Assembly: GCF_000334215.1 (NCBI RefSeq)
Contig: NZ_AMQY01000023.1
Coordinates: forward strand, 310,001 to 374,000
Origin: Vreelandella jeotgali Hwa
Lineage (GTDB): Bacteria; Pseudomonadota; Gammaproteobacteria; Pseudomonadales; Halomonadaceae
Direction of reading: 5' to 3'
Length of the DNA: 64,000 nucleotides
Shown here: in pieces, positions 25,978-34,745 of the stretch
Numbering within the stretch: the stretch's first letter is position 1
How the letters are laid out: the number at the start of each line of letters is the position of its first letter
Notes under the pieces: model-generated
The model's database searches: none
What the model was told of the DNA's origin: nothing
What the model saw: only the letters and a program-made list of their open reading frames with translations
Made by a program: the position numbers and the translations under genes

Positions 25978-27401
25978 TGGGCGCCTGTCAGGCTCAAAGC
26001 GCCGGCGCCGCACCGCGCAACCCCAGGCTGGCAGCGCTGGGGCACGCCATGCAGCGCAACCGCAAGACCATCCAGATCATTCAGTGGGTGGTGGTCGCCT
26101 TTTATGCGTTTCTGCTGCTGGTACCCGCCTGGCTGCCTCTGCCGGGCTATCAGGCGCATATCCTCTCCAATCTGACCGTGTTTGCCGCCTTTGTCTTCTG
26201 GGGTATCTGGTGGCCGTTCGTGCTGGTCAGCATGGTGCTCTTCGGGCGCCTCTGGTGCGGGGTGTTCTGCCCCGAGGGCTCGCTTTCCGAAGCGGCCAGC
26301 CGGGTGGGTCTGGGCCGGCCCATTCCGCGCTGGATACGCTGGAAGGGCTGGCCGTTCGTGGCCTTTCTCGGCACCACGCTGTACGGCCAGATGGCCAGCG
26401 TTTACCAGTACCCGACCGGCGCGCTGGTGGTGCTCGGCGGCTCCACCGTCGCCGCCGTGGTCGTGGGACTGATCTACGGCAAGGGCACCCGGGTATGGTG
26501 TCGCCACCTTTGCCCGGTCAACGGCGTGTTCGCGCTGCTCGCCAAGATAGCCCCGGTGCACTACCACACCGACAAGGCCGCCTGGGAAGACTTCAACCGC
26601 CGCGCCCGCCAAGGCGAGGTGGCCCGGCATGCCGCGCCGGATTGCGCACCGCTGATTCCGCTCAAGCAGCTCGACAGCACCAGCGACTGCCACATGTGCG
26701 CGCGCTGCAGCGACTACAAGGGCGCCATTCAGCTACAGGCGCGCAAGCCGGGCAGCGAGCTGGTCACGCCCAGCCGCGACCGCCCCGCCACCGGCTGGGA
26801 GTTTGCGCTGCTGGTCTTCGGCTTGCTGGGCATCGCCATCGGCGCCTTTCACTGGACGGCCAGCCCCTGGTTTGTGCAACTGAAACAGCTCAGCGCCACC
26901 TGGCTGGTCAGCCACGGCTGGCTCTGGCCGCTGGAAACCACCGCACCCTGGTGGGTACTCACCAACTACCCGGGGCAGAATGACGTCTTCAACCTCCTCG
27001 ACGGCACCCTGCTGGTCGGCTACATCCTCGCCACGGGGCTGGTCATGGGGACGCTGTTGAGCCTGAGCCTGTCGCTCGCCAACCGCACGCTGGGCGCCTG
27101 GTCCTGGCAGCGGCTGTGGCACCTGGGCTACGCGTTGATCCCGCTGGGCGGGCTCGGGGTGTTTCTCGGCCTTTCCACCGTGACGGTAACGCTGCTGCGC
27201 GGCGACGGCCTGAGCATGCTCTGGGTCAACGACGCCCGAGCGGCACTGCTGGCCGCCACCAGCAGCTGGTGCCTGTATCTGGGCTGGAAGATTCTCGGTC
27301 ATTACGCGGCGGGGCTACGCCGCGTGCTCGCCCTGAGCGGCATCGCGCTGGCCATCGGCGTGGTGCTGTTTGCCTGGTGGCTGCTGTTCCTGGGCTGGTA
27401 G
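25977..27401 (+). CDS. ftrD: Polyferredoxin-like membrane protein FtrD
   Basis: 474-aa membrane Fe-S protein of the NapH/CcoG-like group. Seen: CGVFCPEGSLSE and CRHLCPVNGVFALL, each with Cys pairs on cytoplasmic loops, then CHMCARCSDYKGA. About ten hydrophobic helices lie throughout, the last ending at the C-terminus. In Bordetella FtrD is proposed to take electrons produced by FtrB iron oxidation. It begins directly on the ftrC stop codon and is the last gene of the operon. Confidence 0.88.
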   Translation: MGACQAQSAGAAPRNPRLAALGHAMQRNRKTIQIIQWVVVAFYAFLLLVPAWLPLPGYQAHILSNLTVFAAFVFWGIWWPFVLVSMVLFGRLWCGVFCPEGSLSEAASRVGLGRPIPRWIRWKGWPFVAFLGTTLYGQMASVYQYPTGALVVLGGSTVAAVVVGLIYGKGTRVWCRHLCPVNGVFALLAKIAPVHYHTDKAAWEDFNRRARQGEVARHAAPDCAPLIPLKQLDSTSDCHMCARCSDYKGAIQLQARKPGSELVTPSRDRPATGWEFALLVFGLLGIAIGAFHWTASPWFVQLKQLSATWLVSHGWLWPLETTAPWWVLTNYPGQNDVFNLLDGTLLVGYILATGLVMGTLLSLSLSLANRTLGAWSWQRLWHLGYALIPLGGLGVFLGLSTVTVTLLRGDGLSMLWVNDARAALLAATSSWCLYLGWKILGHYAAGLRRVLALSGIALAIGVVLFAWWLLFLGW

Positions 27402-27451
27402 CTTTTACCGGGCTGGAAAAGGTCTCCACACAGGGCAGCTGGACCTCGCAC

Positions 27452-27483
27452 AAAAAACGGCGGCAGGCCGAACCTGCCGCCGT
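27452..27483 (-). terminator. Terminator of the betaine-type binding protein gene
   Basis: ACGGCGGCAGG pairs perfectly with CCTGCCGCCGT (11 bp, five-base loop). On the minus strand it is followed by TTTTTTG, just after the stop at 27509. It may also stop ftrD transcription. Confidence 0.85.
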
Positions 27484-27508
27484 CGCGGTGGTAACGCTCA
27501 GCGATATA

Positions 27509-28390
27509 TTACTTGCCCAGCATGGCGTCTACCCGTTCGCGGTTGTCGTCGATCCACTCGGCGGCAGACGTCTCGAATGGCACGCCGTCATCTTCGTATG
27601 CGGCCATCATGGTTTCCAGCGCTTCCACGCTGATGTGCCACTGAGACATGATGTCGTAGGCGCGCGGATATTTGTCCTCAAGGCCTTCGTAGGAGAGCAC
27701 AAAGACGCTGTCGTATTTGAAGTGGCCTTGGGTATCTTCCAGAAACTTGAGGTCGAACTGGGAGAACATGGAGTGCGGCCGCCAGCCGGTGATAATAAAC
27801 GGCTCCTCGTCGGGCACCTTCTCGCGGATCACCCCCATCATCGCCGCCTCGCTGGTATAGGCGTGCTGATAGCCGTCGAGGTCGTAGTCCTCGTCCGCCA
27901 TGACCTCTTCGGAGATATCCACGATCCCCGCGCCGACGCCGATGGTCACCACGCGGCCGTCAAACTTATCGGCCTTGCCCGCCAGATCGTCGATGGTTTC
28001 CTCTTCTACGTAGTCGGGTACTACCCAGCCCAGCGGCACATCTTCATAGCTTGTGGCGACTTTTTGCAGGTCGTCCTGGTAGTCATTCCACAGCGCTTCC
28101 TCGGTGTAGGGCAGCCAGGCATCCATGAAAAAATCGATCTGCTCGGCCTGCATGCCCTGAAAGATCGCCGGCTGGGCAAGCAGCTTGGTTTCGACGTTAT
28201 AGCCGGCTTCTTCCAGAATCTGCCTGGCGATGGTCGTCGGGGCTTCGGTGCTGGTCCAGGCCGGCATGCCGAAGGTGATGGTCTTGTCGTCAACGCCTTC
28301 GGCGGTCAGCGGCGGCTGCTCGGCAGCGTGGGCGCCCGCGGCGATCAGCGCCGAGGTGAGAAGCGTGGCGGATAAGCGCAAGTAAGGCAT
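27509..28390 (-). CDS. Glycine betaine/choline-type ABC substrate-binding protein
   Basis: 293-aa periplasmic binding protein of the OpuAC/ProX-ChoX family. It has a signal peptide of 22 residues (AGAHA-AE), then ITFGMPAWTSTEAPTTIARQIL, QIDFFMDAWLPYTEEALWNDY, and FIITGWRPHSMFSQFDLKFLED. The Trp residues at these places usually form the aromatic cage for quaternary amines. No permease or ATPase gene lies nearby, so it is an orphan here. GAGGAG precedes the ATG. The neighbouring GbsR-type regulator suggests choline or betaine control. Confidence 0.9.
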   Translation of the reverse strand: MPYLRLSATLLTSALIAAGAHAAEQPPLTAEGVDDKTITFGMPAWTSTEAPTTIARQILEEAGYNVETKLLAQPAIFQGMQAEQIDFFMDAWLPYTEEALWNDYQDDLQKVATSYEDVPLGWVVPDYVEEETIDDLAGKADKFDGRVVTIGVGAGIVDISEEVMADEDYDLDGYQHAYTSEAAMMGVIREKVPDEEPFIITGWRPHSMFSQFDLKFLEDTQGHFKYDSVFVLSYEGLEDKYPRAYDIMSQWHISVEALETMMAAYEDDGVPFETSAAEWIDDNRERVDAMLGK

Positions 28391-28477
28391 GGTATCTCCT
28401 CTTTTTGCTTGTCTTGACTACTGTTGATCTTCGGCTTTTGCGTGTTGTGATCGGTTGTCGTCGTGAAAGGCGCTGGC

Positions 28478-29146
28478 TTACGACGAGGGCGCGACGAGCT
28501 TGCCGAACGTCTCGCGTAGCGTTTCCGGCTCGAAGGGCAGCGCGTCGGCCTCGCTTGCCTGCCAGGCGGTATAATCGCCGCCGCCCACCCGAGCGATTGC
28601 GTTGTCGGTATCCAGCACTTCCAGGGCATATACCCAGTTGGCCATGATCGTCAGCGCGGCCATGTGGGCGCCCTCGTTGGAAGCGGTGCACATGTCGTGA
28701 ACCAGCTGGAGACGGTAGTCGCGGAAATAGGCATCGAATACCGACGTCATCAGGCAGCCGTCGGTCACCACGCCGCCGATGATCAGATGTTTCACGCCGA
28801 GGCTTTTCAGCATCAAATCCAGGCTGGTGTCGAAGAAGGCGCTCCAGCGGTATTTATCGATCACGATATCGCCGTCCTCGGGCGCCACCTCGTCCAGAAT
28901 GTCGATGCTGTCGCGGTTATCGGCGTAGAACTGCGGTTCACCGCTGGCGTGCCGGGGCTCGTCGAGCGAAAGCCCGACGCCGTCGTGGCGGTTGATCTGG
29001 CGGGTATAGATCACCGGAATGCCCGCCGCGCGGCAGGCCGCGATCGTGCGCCGGGTATTGCGCACCACCGCGTCCATGCCGAACAAACCAAATCCGCTTT
29101 CCTTCTGCAGGTCGATGACCACCAGGGCCGTGTCGGTTGTCGTCAT
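28478..29146 (-). CDS. Isochorismatase-family cysteine hydrolase
   Basis: 222-aa cytoplasmic hydrolase. The catalytic triad is visible: Asp in LVVIDLQKES, Lys in IVIDKYRWSAFF, and Cys in VTDGCLMTSVFDAYFRDY. The GGVVTDGC segment includes the usual cis-peptide loop. Family members hydrolyse amides, ureido or N-carbamoyl compounds; the substrate here is unknown. Its place between a betaine-type binding protein and a GbsR-like regulator points to breakdown of an osmolyte-related nitrogen compound. The ribosome site is weak. Confidence 0.85.
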   Translation of the reverse strand: MTTTDTALVVIDLQKESGFGLFGMDAVVRNTRRTIAACRAAGIPVIYTRQINRHDGVGLSLDEPRHASGEPQFYADNRDSIDILDEVAPEDGDIVIDKYRWSAFFDTSLDLMLKSLGVKHLIIGGVVTDGCLMTSVFDAYFRDYRLQLVHDMCTASNEGAHMAALTIMANWVYALEVLDTDNAIARVGGGDYTAWQASEADALPFEPETLRETFGKLVAPSS

Positions 29147-29195
29147 GCTGTCTTGTCTCTTGTCAGAATCGTCTCTTTGTCAGAGTCGTTGCTTT

Positions 29196-29771
29196 TCAGG
29201 ATTCGCGCCCCGCAGAGCCTTCGTCGGACTCGGGCCGGGGAAAGTGCGCAAAGATATCGCCGGACTCCATAGCGTTGGCCAGCCGCATGATCCACGTCAG
29301 ATAGGCTTTCGAGCCGTTCACCAGCTCGGCGTCCTTCGCCGCGATTTCCCGGGTCTCGCTGTCGGCGGCGTTGTCGGCCAGATCGCGCATCTGCGGCTCT
29401 ACCTGCTCGACCGCCTTGTAGAGGACACCGCGCTCAAGGCGCAGCATCTTGACCATGAAGCTCAGAAAGTTCTGAAAGAAATCCCGCTCGGCGATGTAAT
29501 GGTCCTTGCGATCGCCTTTCTTCCACACCTTGACCACCATGCCGGTATCCATCAGTTCGCGGATGCCGGTGCTCACGCTGGCCTTGCTCATGGCGACTTC
29601 GTCCTTGATGTCATCGAGGGTCATCGGCGCCTCGGCGAAATAGAGCACGGCGTAAATTCGCCCGACCGAAGGCGTCACGCCATAGGCCACCATGCTCTGG
29701 GCAATGGCGCTGATCATCACGTCGCGCGCTTCCTGCAGGCGCTGGGCATCGGTTTCGGGCATGGCACTCAC
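29196..29771 (-). CDS. GbsR/MarR-family transcriptional regulator
   Basis: 191-aa winged-helix repressor of the GbsR type, which senses choline or betaine. Seen: VGRIYAVLYFAEAPMTLDDIKDEVAMSKASVSTGIRELMDTGMV (wing helix, residues 35-80), then KKGDRKDHYIAERDFFQNFLSFM and a long helical C-terminal half for dimerisation. The start is either GTG at 29771 or ATG at 29762; neither has a strong ribosome site. A perfect 16-bp palindrome lies just upstream, so it probably regulates itself and the genes downstream (hydrolase, binding protein). Confidence 0.88.
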   Translation of the reverse strand: MSAMPETDAQRLQEARDVMISAIAQSMVAYGVTPSVGRIYAVLYFAEAPMTLDDIKDEVAMSKASVSTGIRELMDTGMVVKVWKKGDRKDHYIAERDFFQNFLSFMVKMLRLERGVLYKAVEQVEPQMRDLADNAADSETREIAAKDAELVNGSKAYLTWIMRLANAMESGDIFAHFPRPESDEGSAGRES

Positions 29772-29774
29772 TTA

Positions 29775-29790
29775 TTCAATAATTATTGAA
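29775..29790. promoter_or_regulatory. Palindrome, probable GbsR-type operator
   Basis: TTCAATAATTATTGAA is a perfect 16-bp palindrome adjacent to the regulator start, with a further TTGAAC-like half at about 29795. It is AT-rich against a GC-rich background. Confidence 0.65.
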
Positions 29791-30029
29791 CATTTTGAAC
29801 AAAGTAAATAAAGAGGCGCACTCGGTCAACAGCATCGCGCGGCTGGCACCGGGACAGAGACAAGTCGACTTGCAGCGGCATCCACGCTGACGGGGACTAA
29901 ACAGGCGCGTACGCGCCGTGGCTGATAGACTGGGCGCTTTCCACCATCGGGCGGCTGCCTTGCTTCGTCCCGCTTTCATGACAATCAACCCATGCAGGAG
30001 ACCCCGTCCATGCGCAGGAGAGCCACGCC

Positions 30030-30602
30030 ATGCGAGTGATTCAAGTCCACGATGCCGATCAGCGTGAAGCCTGCCTGGCGCGGCTGTGCGCCGAGGCGTT
30101 CGGCGATAACGCCGGCCTGACGCCGCTGCTGCGCTTTGCCGGGGTGACCGCTGTGCTGTTTGAACAGCAGGCGGCACGCGTCTTTGCGCTGGCGGACGAT
30201 GATGGCCGACCGCTGGCGCTGGCTCTACTGGTGCTGGACAAGGACAACCAGGGCATGACGCCCGTGCTGATGGGGGATCTTGACGCTGCGAACGGCGAAT
30301 CACCTGCCATGCGGCTACTCGGTGAACTCGCCCGGCGCGCCCCGCTGTGCATGGAGGCCGGCGATGCCGCCGAGCAGACACGCCTCGAAAGCGCCGGCAT
30401 CACCCGCTGGTTTGACGACTCCCGGGGGCGCCGTATTGGCCTGAATGCCCGACACCCGGCCACCACACGCGAAGAGATCGCTCCCGTGCTCGGCGTCGAT
30501 GACGCCGCCGTGGCCCAGAACCTCAAGCAGAACCGCCCGCTGTTCGACGACTATAAGCAGCGTTTTATCAACGGCCTGGCGGCATTTCCGGCGACGTTGT
30601 AA
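30030..30602 (+). CDS. Conserved hypothetical protein, possibly GNAT-like
   Basis: 190-aa cytoplasmic protein with no signal peptide or TM. It begins MRVIQVHDADQREACLARLCAEAFG and has alternating strand/helix segments (ALADDDGRPLALALLVLD, TPVLMGDLDAANGESPAMRLLGEL) that recall a GNAT acyltransferase fold, but I see no clear acetyl-CoA loop. The C-terminal part contains VAQNLKQNRPLFDDYKQRF. AGGAGA is well placed before the ATG. It lies 25 bp before the PLD-family gene and is probably co-transcribed with it. Confidence 0.6.
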   Translation: MRVIQVHDADQREACLARLCAEAFGDNAGLTPLLRFAGVTAVLFEQQAARVFALADDDGRPLALALLVLDKDNQGMTPVLMGDLDAANGESPAMRLLGELARRAPLCMEAGDAAEQTRLESAGITRWFDDSRGRRIGLNARHPATTREEIAPVLGVDDAAVAQNLKQNRPLFDDYKQRFINGLAAFPATL

Positions 30603-30627
30603 GCACCAACACCGGCGAGGACCCCGC

Positions 30628-32076
30628 ATGTGGCGATGGCTACTACTGCTACTGCTTCTGGCCTGGCTGGCCATGGGCATCTGGCAGCGTTACAAGCCCC
30701 TGCCCGACGGCACGGGCGTGGCCTGGCCTCAACGCGAGGCCGATAATGTCCGCCTGCTCACCAATGAAACCTGGTACGACGCCAACGGGCAGCGGCATTA
30801 TCAACAGGCCATTTTTGATGAAGCGCTGGCCATGATTGGCCAGGCCCGGCGGCGGGTCATGGTGGACATGTTCCTGTTCAACAATTTTGCCGCCGACGCC
30901 AACAACGCCGACATGCGCCCGCTCTCCGGCGAGCTTACCGAGGCGCTGATAGCGCAGAAAACCCGGCACCCGGGCATGACCGTGACGCTGATCACCGACC
31001 CGCTCAATACGCTTTACGGCGGCCTGATGCCGAAACATCTGGCGCGGCTCAAGGATGCCGGCGTTGAGCTTGTAATCACCGACGTCGCGCGGCTTCGGGC
31101 CTCCAATCCGCTGTGGTCGGGCCTTTGGCATCTGGGCCTGAACCGCCTGGGCAACAGCAGCGACGCCGGCTGGCTGCCCAACCCGCTGGGCCAGGGCACC
31201 ATCACCCTGCGCAGCTACCTGGCGCTTGCCAACTTCCGCGCCAACCACCGCAAGACGCTGGTGGTCGACCACGGCGACAGCTGGGCCGGGCTGGTGACAA
31301 GCGCCAACCCTCACGACGCCAGCAGCCGGCACGATAACGTCGCCCTGCGCTTTGACGGCCCCGCCGCTCTGGATCTGCTGGCGTCCGAGCGCCTTCTGGC
31401 CCGGTGGTCCGGCGGAAGCGAGGCGGCCATCAAGCCGGCCGCACAGCGCCCCGCCTCTGAGCCGGCGAAGAGCCACGCCCCGCGGCTGCGTATTCTCACC
31501 GAAGCGGCCATCCGCGATGCCCTGCTTGACCGTATTCGGCAGGCAGAACCCGGCGAGCGGCTGGATATCGCGGTGTTCTATTTATCCCACCGCCCGCTGA
31601 TAGAGGCGTTGAAAGCGGCCCGCCGGCGCGGCGTCGAGGTGCGGGTGCTGCTCGACCCCAACCGCCAGGCGTTCGGTATTGCCAAAAGCGGCGTGCCCAA
31701 CCGGCCGGTGGCCGCCGAGCTGGTGGAGGCCGGCATCAAGGTGCGCTGGTGCCTGACCCGGGGCGAGCAGTGCCACACCAAGCTGCTGCTGCACCGGCCA
31801 GGCCCCGAGGCGGCAACCGACCGCGCTTCGATGATCCTCGGCTCGGCCAACTTCACCCGCCGCAACCTGGACAACCTCAACCTGGAAACCAGCGTGGAGC
31901 TGACCGGCCGCCCGCACACCCCGGCCATTGCCCGGGCCACCGCGCTGTTTGAACGCCAGTGGCAGCCTCGGGAAGACCACCGCACCAGCCAGGCGTTGGC
32001 CCCCGATAAAGCCCCCGGCCCGCTCACCTACTGGCGCTACCGGATCATGGAAGCCACGGGGCTGTCGACGTTTTAG
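30628..32076 (+). CDS. Phospholipase D-like (cardiolipin-synthase fold) membrane-anchored protein
   Basis: 482-aa protein with an N-terminal anchor helix (residues 3-17, Leu-rich) and two PLD domains. The first domain has an intact HKD motif NHRKTLVVD (about residue 207), followed by ANPHDASSRHDN. The second has CHTKLLLH, in which the Asp of H-x-K-x4-D is replaced, followed by LGSANFTRRNLDN. Active PLD enzymes use two HKD motifs, so activity may be altered. It could act on phospholipids or related phosphodiesters at the membrane surface. The start at 30628 has GAGG upstream. Confidence 0.85.
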   Translation: MWRWLLLLLLLAWLAMGIWQRYKPLPDGTGVAWPQREADNVRLLTNETWYDANGQRHYQQAIFDEALAMIGQARRRVMVDMFLFNNFAADANNADMRPLSGELTEALIAQKTRHPGMTVTLITDPLNTLYGGLMPKHLARLKDAGVELVITDVARLRASNPLWSGLWHLGLNRLGNSSDAGWLPNPLGQGTITLRSYLALANFRANHRKTLVVDHGDSWAGLVTSANPHDASSRHDNVALRFDGPAALDLLASERLLARWSGGSEAAIKPAAQRPASEPAKSHAPRLRILTEAAIRDALLDRIRQAEPGERLDIAVFYLSHRPLIEALKAARRRGVEVRVLLDPNRQAFGIAKSGVPNRPVAAELVEAGIKVRWCLTRGEQCHTKLLLHRPGPEAATDRASMILGSANFTRRNLDNLNLETSVELTGRPHTPAIARATALFERQWQPREDHRTSQALAPDKAPGPLTYWRYRIMEATGLSTF

Positions 32077-32109
32077 GCCGCCATTAAGCGCCTCTTTATG
32101 GTCCCCAGC

Positions 32110-32135
32110 GCCGTTTTCATCGCCTATAAAACGGC
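32110..32135. terminator. Bidirectional hairpin between convergent genes
   Basis: GCCGTTTT and AAAACGGC pair perfectly (8 bp, ten-base loop), placed where the PLD gene and the VWA gene converge. It overlaps the last codons of the minus-strand gene. Confidence 0.55.
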
Positions 32136-33395
32136 TATCTCGGTGCCCCAGTCCACCGGCCGGCGGCCGCGCTCGGTCAAACACCAGAGCACCGGGTAGC
32201 CGGGCACGTTTTCCGGGGCGGCGATGTGGCCGTCGGTGAAAGCCACCAGCACGTCGGGCGGGGTGGTTTTCAGCGCGGTAAACACCGGGCGGATGTCACT
32301 GCCGCCGCCCCCGTGGCATTCCCACTGGCTCAGCCGATAAAGTTCGCTTTCATCCAGCGTTGTGCGCCGAGCCACCTCGGCATCAAACTCCAGCACATCG
32401 AGGCTGACCCGGTCGCAGGCGCCGAGAATCCCCGCCAGCTCGCTTAAAAAGTGCGGCAACGCCTGCTGGCAGCTGCCGCTGGTATCCACCGCTACCGCCA
32501 GCGACAGCGTTTGGCTGCGCTGGCTGGGCAGGTAGAGGCCGGCATGCACATGGCGGCGAGACGGCGGTAGCCACTGGCGGCTGCCGCTCAGCGTGGTTTG
32601 TATGAAAGTGGCCAGCACCTGCTGCCAGGCGACGACCGGCCGGCGCAGGCGTTCGATCAGGGTGCGAAGTTGTGCCGGCAGGCTGCCCTGCCCGTGCTGA
32701 CGCTCGACCTGCTGGGCGGTGGCCACCAATCGCTGCTGCCAGCGCCGGGCGTTATCCGCCGTCACCGGGCGCGGACTGAAAACCGGATCGTTGACGCTGC
32801 CGCCGTCGCCCAGCACGCCGGTCAGGTCGTGCACGTCCAGCTGTCGGCGGCGTGACCCCGAGCGGGTGCGCCGTCGGGGCGGCGTGCGAGCCGCCAGCCG
32901 AGGATAAATCTGCTCGGCGGATTGCCCCACAAAGCCGGCTTTATACAGCGCCTCCGCGGGGCAGTGGCCCAGCATGCCTTTCAGCAGCGCGTTGACCTCG
33001 TAGTCGCAGGCGTGGTTCCAGCGCTCCGGCTCTCGGCTCAACTGGCGGCGATGGTGGCCCAATGCGCAGTGCCAGACCTCGTGGGCGAGGATAAAGCGCC
33101 GATCGGCGTCGCTGCGCAAGGCCATGAAGTCCGCGTTGAGAAAGACGGCATCGCCGTCGGTGCCCGCCGTGGGCAGGCGGTCGTCGACTACCGCCACCAG
33201 GTTGAGCTGCATCATCAGCCGGGCGGTAAACGGCTGGCGGGTCATCAGCCAGGCGCGGTCATCTTCGCAAAGCTGCTGCACGCGGCGCTTGCGCTGCTGT
33301 TCGTCGGCGTTGGGTGCTCGCGGTGATAACGCACCGCGAGACGCATCAGAGTCGGAAACGGAGCCGGAAGCGGAAAGCGGGGTCGGGTTAGCCAT
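32124..33395 (-). CDS. DUF2201-type metallopeptidase-like/VWA protein
   Basis: 423-aa cytoplasmic protein. The N-terminal putative metallopeptidase half has HEVWH at residues 105-109 in FILAHEVWHCALGHH. The C-terminal half is a von Willebrand A-like domain with the MIDAS-like DTSGSCQQAL, the acidic SLDVLEFDAEV, and FTDGHIAAPENVPG. Proteins of this class are encoded next to MoxR ATPases, which probably remodel a target recruited by the VWA domain. The start overlaps the end of the MoxR gene by eight bases. The role is unknown; it is part of the system at 32.1-38.7 kb. Confidence 0.87.
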   Translation of the reverse strand: MANPTPLSASGSVSDSDASRGALSPRAPNADEQQRKRRVQQLCEDDRAWLMTRQPFTARLMMQLNLVAVVDDRLPTAGTDGDAVFLNADFMALRSDADRRFILAHEVWHCALGHHRRQLSREPERWNHACDYEVNALLKGMLGHCPAEALYKAGFVGQSAEQIYPRLAARTPPRRRTRSGSRRRQLDVHDLTGVLGDGGSVNDPVFSPRPVTADNARRWQQRLVATAQQVERQHGQGSLPAQLRTLIERLRRPVVAWQQVLATFIQTTLSGSRQWLPPSRRHVHAGLYLPSQRSQTLSLAVAVDTSGSCQQALPHFLSELAGILGACDRVSLDVLEFDAEVARRTTLDESELYRLSQWECHGGGGSDIRPVFTALKTTPPDVLVAFTDGHIAAPENVPGYPVLWCLTERGRRPVDWGTEIAVL

Positions 33396-34566
33396 TCAAC
33401 AAGCCCTCCTGGCGGCTAGCGGCGGGCACGGCATCGCCGGCCGCGCCCATCCGGGCGCTCAGGTGCTGGTAGAACACCTCGCCGTGCTGCTGACTCCAGG
33501 CGGTGAAGTCGGCATGCCCCAGCAACGCCAGGGTGCGCCGCTGGGTGGCGGCCTCGTCCGGGCCCTGCAACGCGTCCAGCAGGCAGAGAGTGGCGAAGTC
33601 GGCGGTCAGCTCGCGGCTGATGGCAAAAAAGCGTCCCAGCCGCTTTTGCGTCATGGCGTCTTCGGTCCGGGCATCGTCCAGGCCTTTCCACAGCGCATGG
33701 GCCAACCCGGCGCAGAAAGCGTAGCGCTGGTCGGCGCGCTCGGGGATGTCGACAGGCGCCTGACCGGCGAGCATGGCGGGAATATCCGGCAGCTGGCGCG
33801 CCCATTCACGAAACGCCAGAAACTCGGTGCCCGCACCCTCGCCCACCAGGCCGTGAACGATCAGCGCCTGCACCTCGGCGGGCAGCGCGGCGCCGTGCGC
33901 CAGCGATTGCGCCACCCGGGTCCAGCTGCGGGGGCTGGGCCAGCCCTGCTCGACCGTGCCTTCCATGTCGAAAAAGCACTCCGGGCGAAAACGCAAAAAG
34001 GCGATGACATCCGGATGCAGCCCTTGAGCGCTGGCCCAGCGCGTCCAGGCGTCCGCATCCGGAGCCAAATCGAGGTGGCAAAAACGGTTGGCGAGCGCGC
34101 TGGAAAACGTCTGAGCCACGGCGCGATCCGCCTGACGGTTGCCCGCGGCGACCACCAGCCAGCCCGGCGGCAGGCAGTACAGATCGCCCAGGCGGCGATC
34201 GAGAATCAGCTCGTAGGCGGCAACCTGAAGGCTGCGGTCGGCGGCAGTCAACTCGTCAAAGAGGATAATGCCGCGGCTGTCGGGGTCCCGGGGCCACTCG
34301 CCGGCAAGCAGCCAGTCGACGACGCCGCGTTCACGGTCCGGTACCGGCAGGCCGCGCAGGTCCACCGGCTCGCGCTGGGCCAGGCGAATGTCGATAAAGC
34401 CGATACCTTCCTGCTCGGCCACCTGGCGCACTATCGAGCTTTTACCCACCCCGGGCGCGCCCCAGAGCATCACCGGCGGCAGTTCGGCGGCGAGCTCGGG
34501 GTGGTCGTGAAGCTGGCGCAGCTGGTGGGTCAGCAGGGTGTTGACGTTATCCGGCGTGGCGTACAT
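33388..34566 (-). CDS. MoxR-family AAA+ ATPase
   Basis: 392-aa cytoplasmic AAA+ protein. Walker A is GAPGVGKSS at residues 36-44, Walker B is GIILFDELTAAD (about 105), and sensor-like VVAAGNRQADRAVAQ and the Arg-finger region FSSALANRFCHLDL follow. MoxR ATPases act as chaperones for VWA partners, and here the partner is encoded directly downstream and overlapping. AGGAGG is seven bases before the ATG at 34566. A TGCGACA-N5-TGTCGCC palindrome at 34649 lies 83 bp upstream, so this two-gene unit likely has its own WYL-controlled promoter. Confidence 0.9.
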   Translation of the reverse strand: MYATPDNVNTLLTHQLRQLHDHPELAAELPPVMLWGAPGVGKSSIVRQVAEQEGIGFIDIRLAQREPVDLRGLPVPDRERGVVDWLLAGEWPRDPDSRGIILFDELTAADRSLQVAAYELILDRRLGDLYCLPPGWLVVAAGNRQADRAVAQTFSSALANRFCHLDLAPDADAWTRWASAQGLHPDVIAFLRFRPECFFDMEGTVEQGWPSPRSWTRVAQSLAHGAALPAEVQALIVHGLVGEGAGTEFLAFREWARQLPDIPAMLAGQAPVDIPERADQRYAFCAGLAHALWKGLDDARTEDAMTQKRLGRFFAISRELTADFATLCLLDALQGPDEAATQRRTLALLGHADFTAWSQQHGEVFYQHLSARMGAAGDAVPAASRQEGLLNG

Positions 34567-34648
34567 GGGCGGGCCTCCTGGCACAGGATTCGAGAAGCGA
34601 GCAGTTCAATGAACGCTCGAACAGCATGGGAGCAGGTTACGCGGCTAC

Positions 34649-34667
34649 TGCGACATTTCGTGTCGCC
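34649..34667. promoter_or_regulatory. WYL-type palindrome, copy 1 (MoxR promoter)
   Basis: TGCGACA-tttcg-TGTCGCC, an inverted repeat with a five-base spacer. It has the same half-site and spacing as the copies at 36545 and 48714. It lies in the 180-bp gap upstream of the MoxR gene. Confidence 0.75.
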
Positions 34668-34745
34668 AAGCGCCTGGTTGCCAAGTGTCTGGTTACAAAG
34701 TCCTAGTCACAAAGCTCCCGGTCGCACAGCAACGGGCAAACGGGT

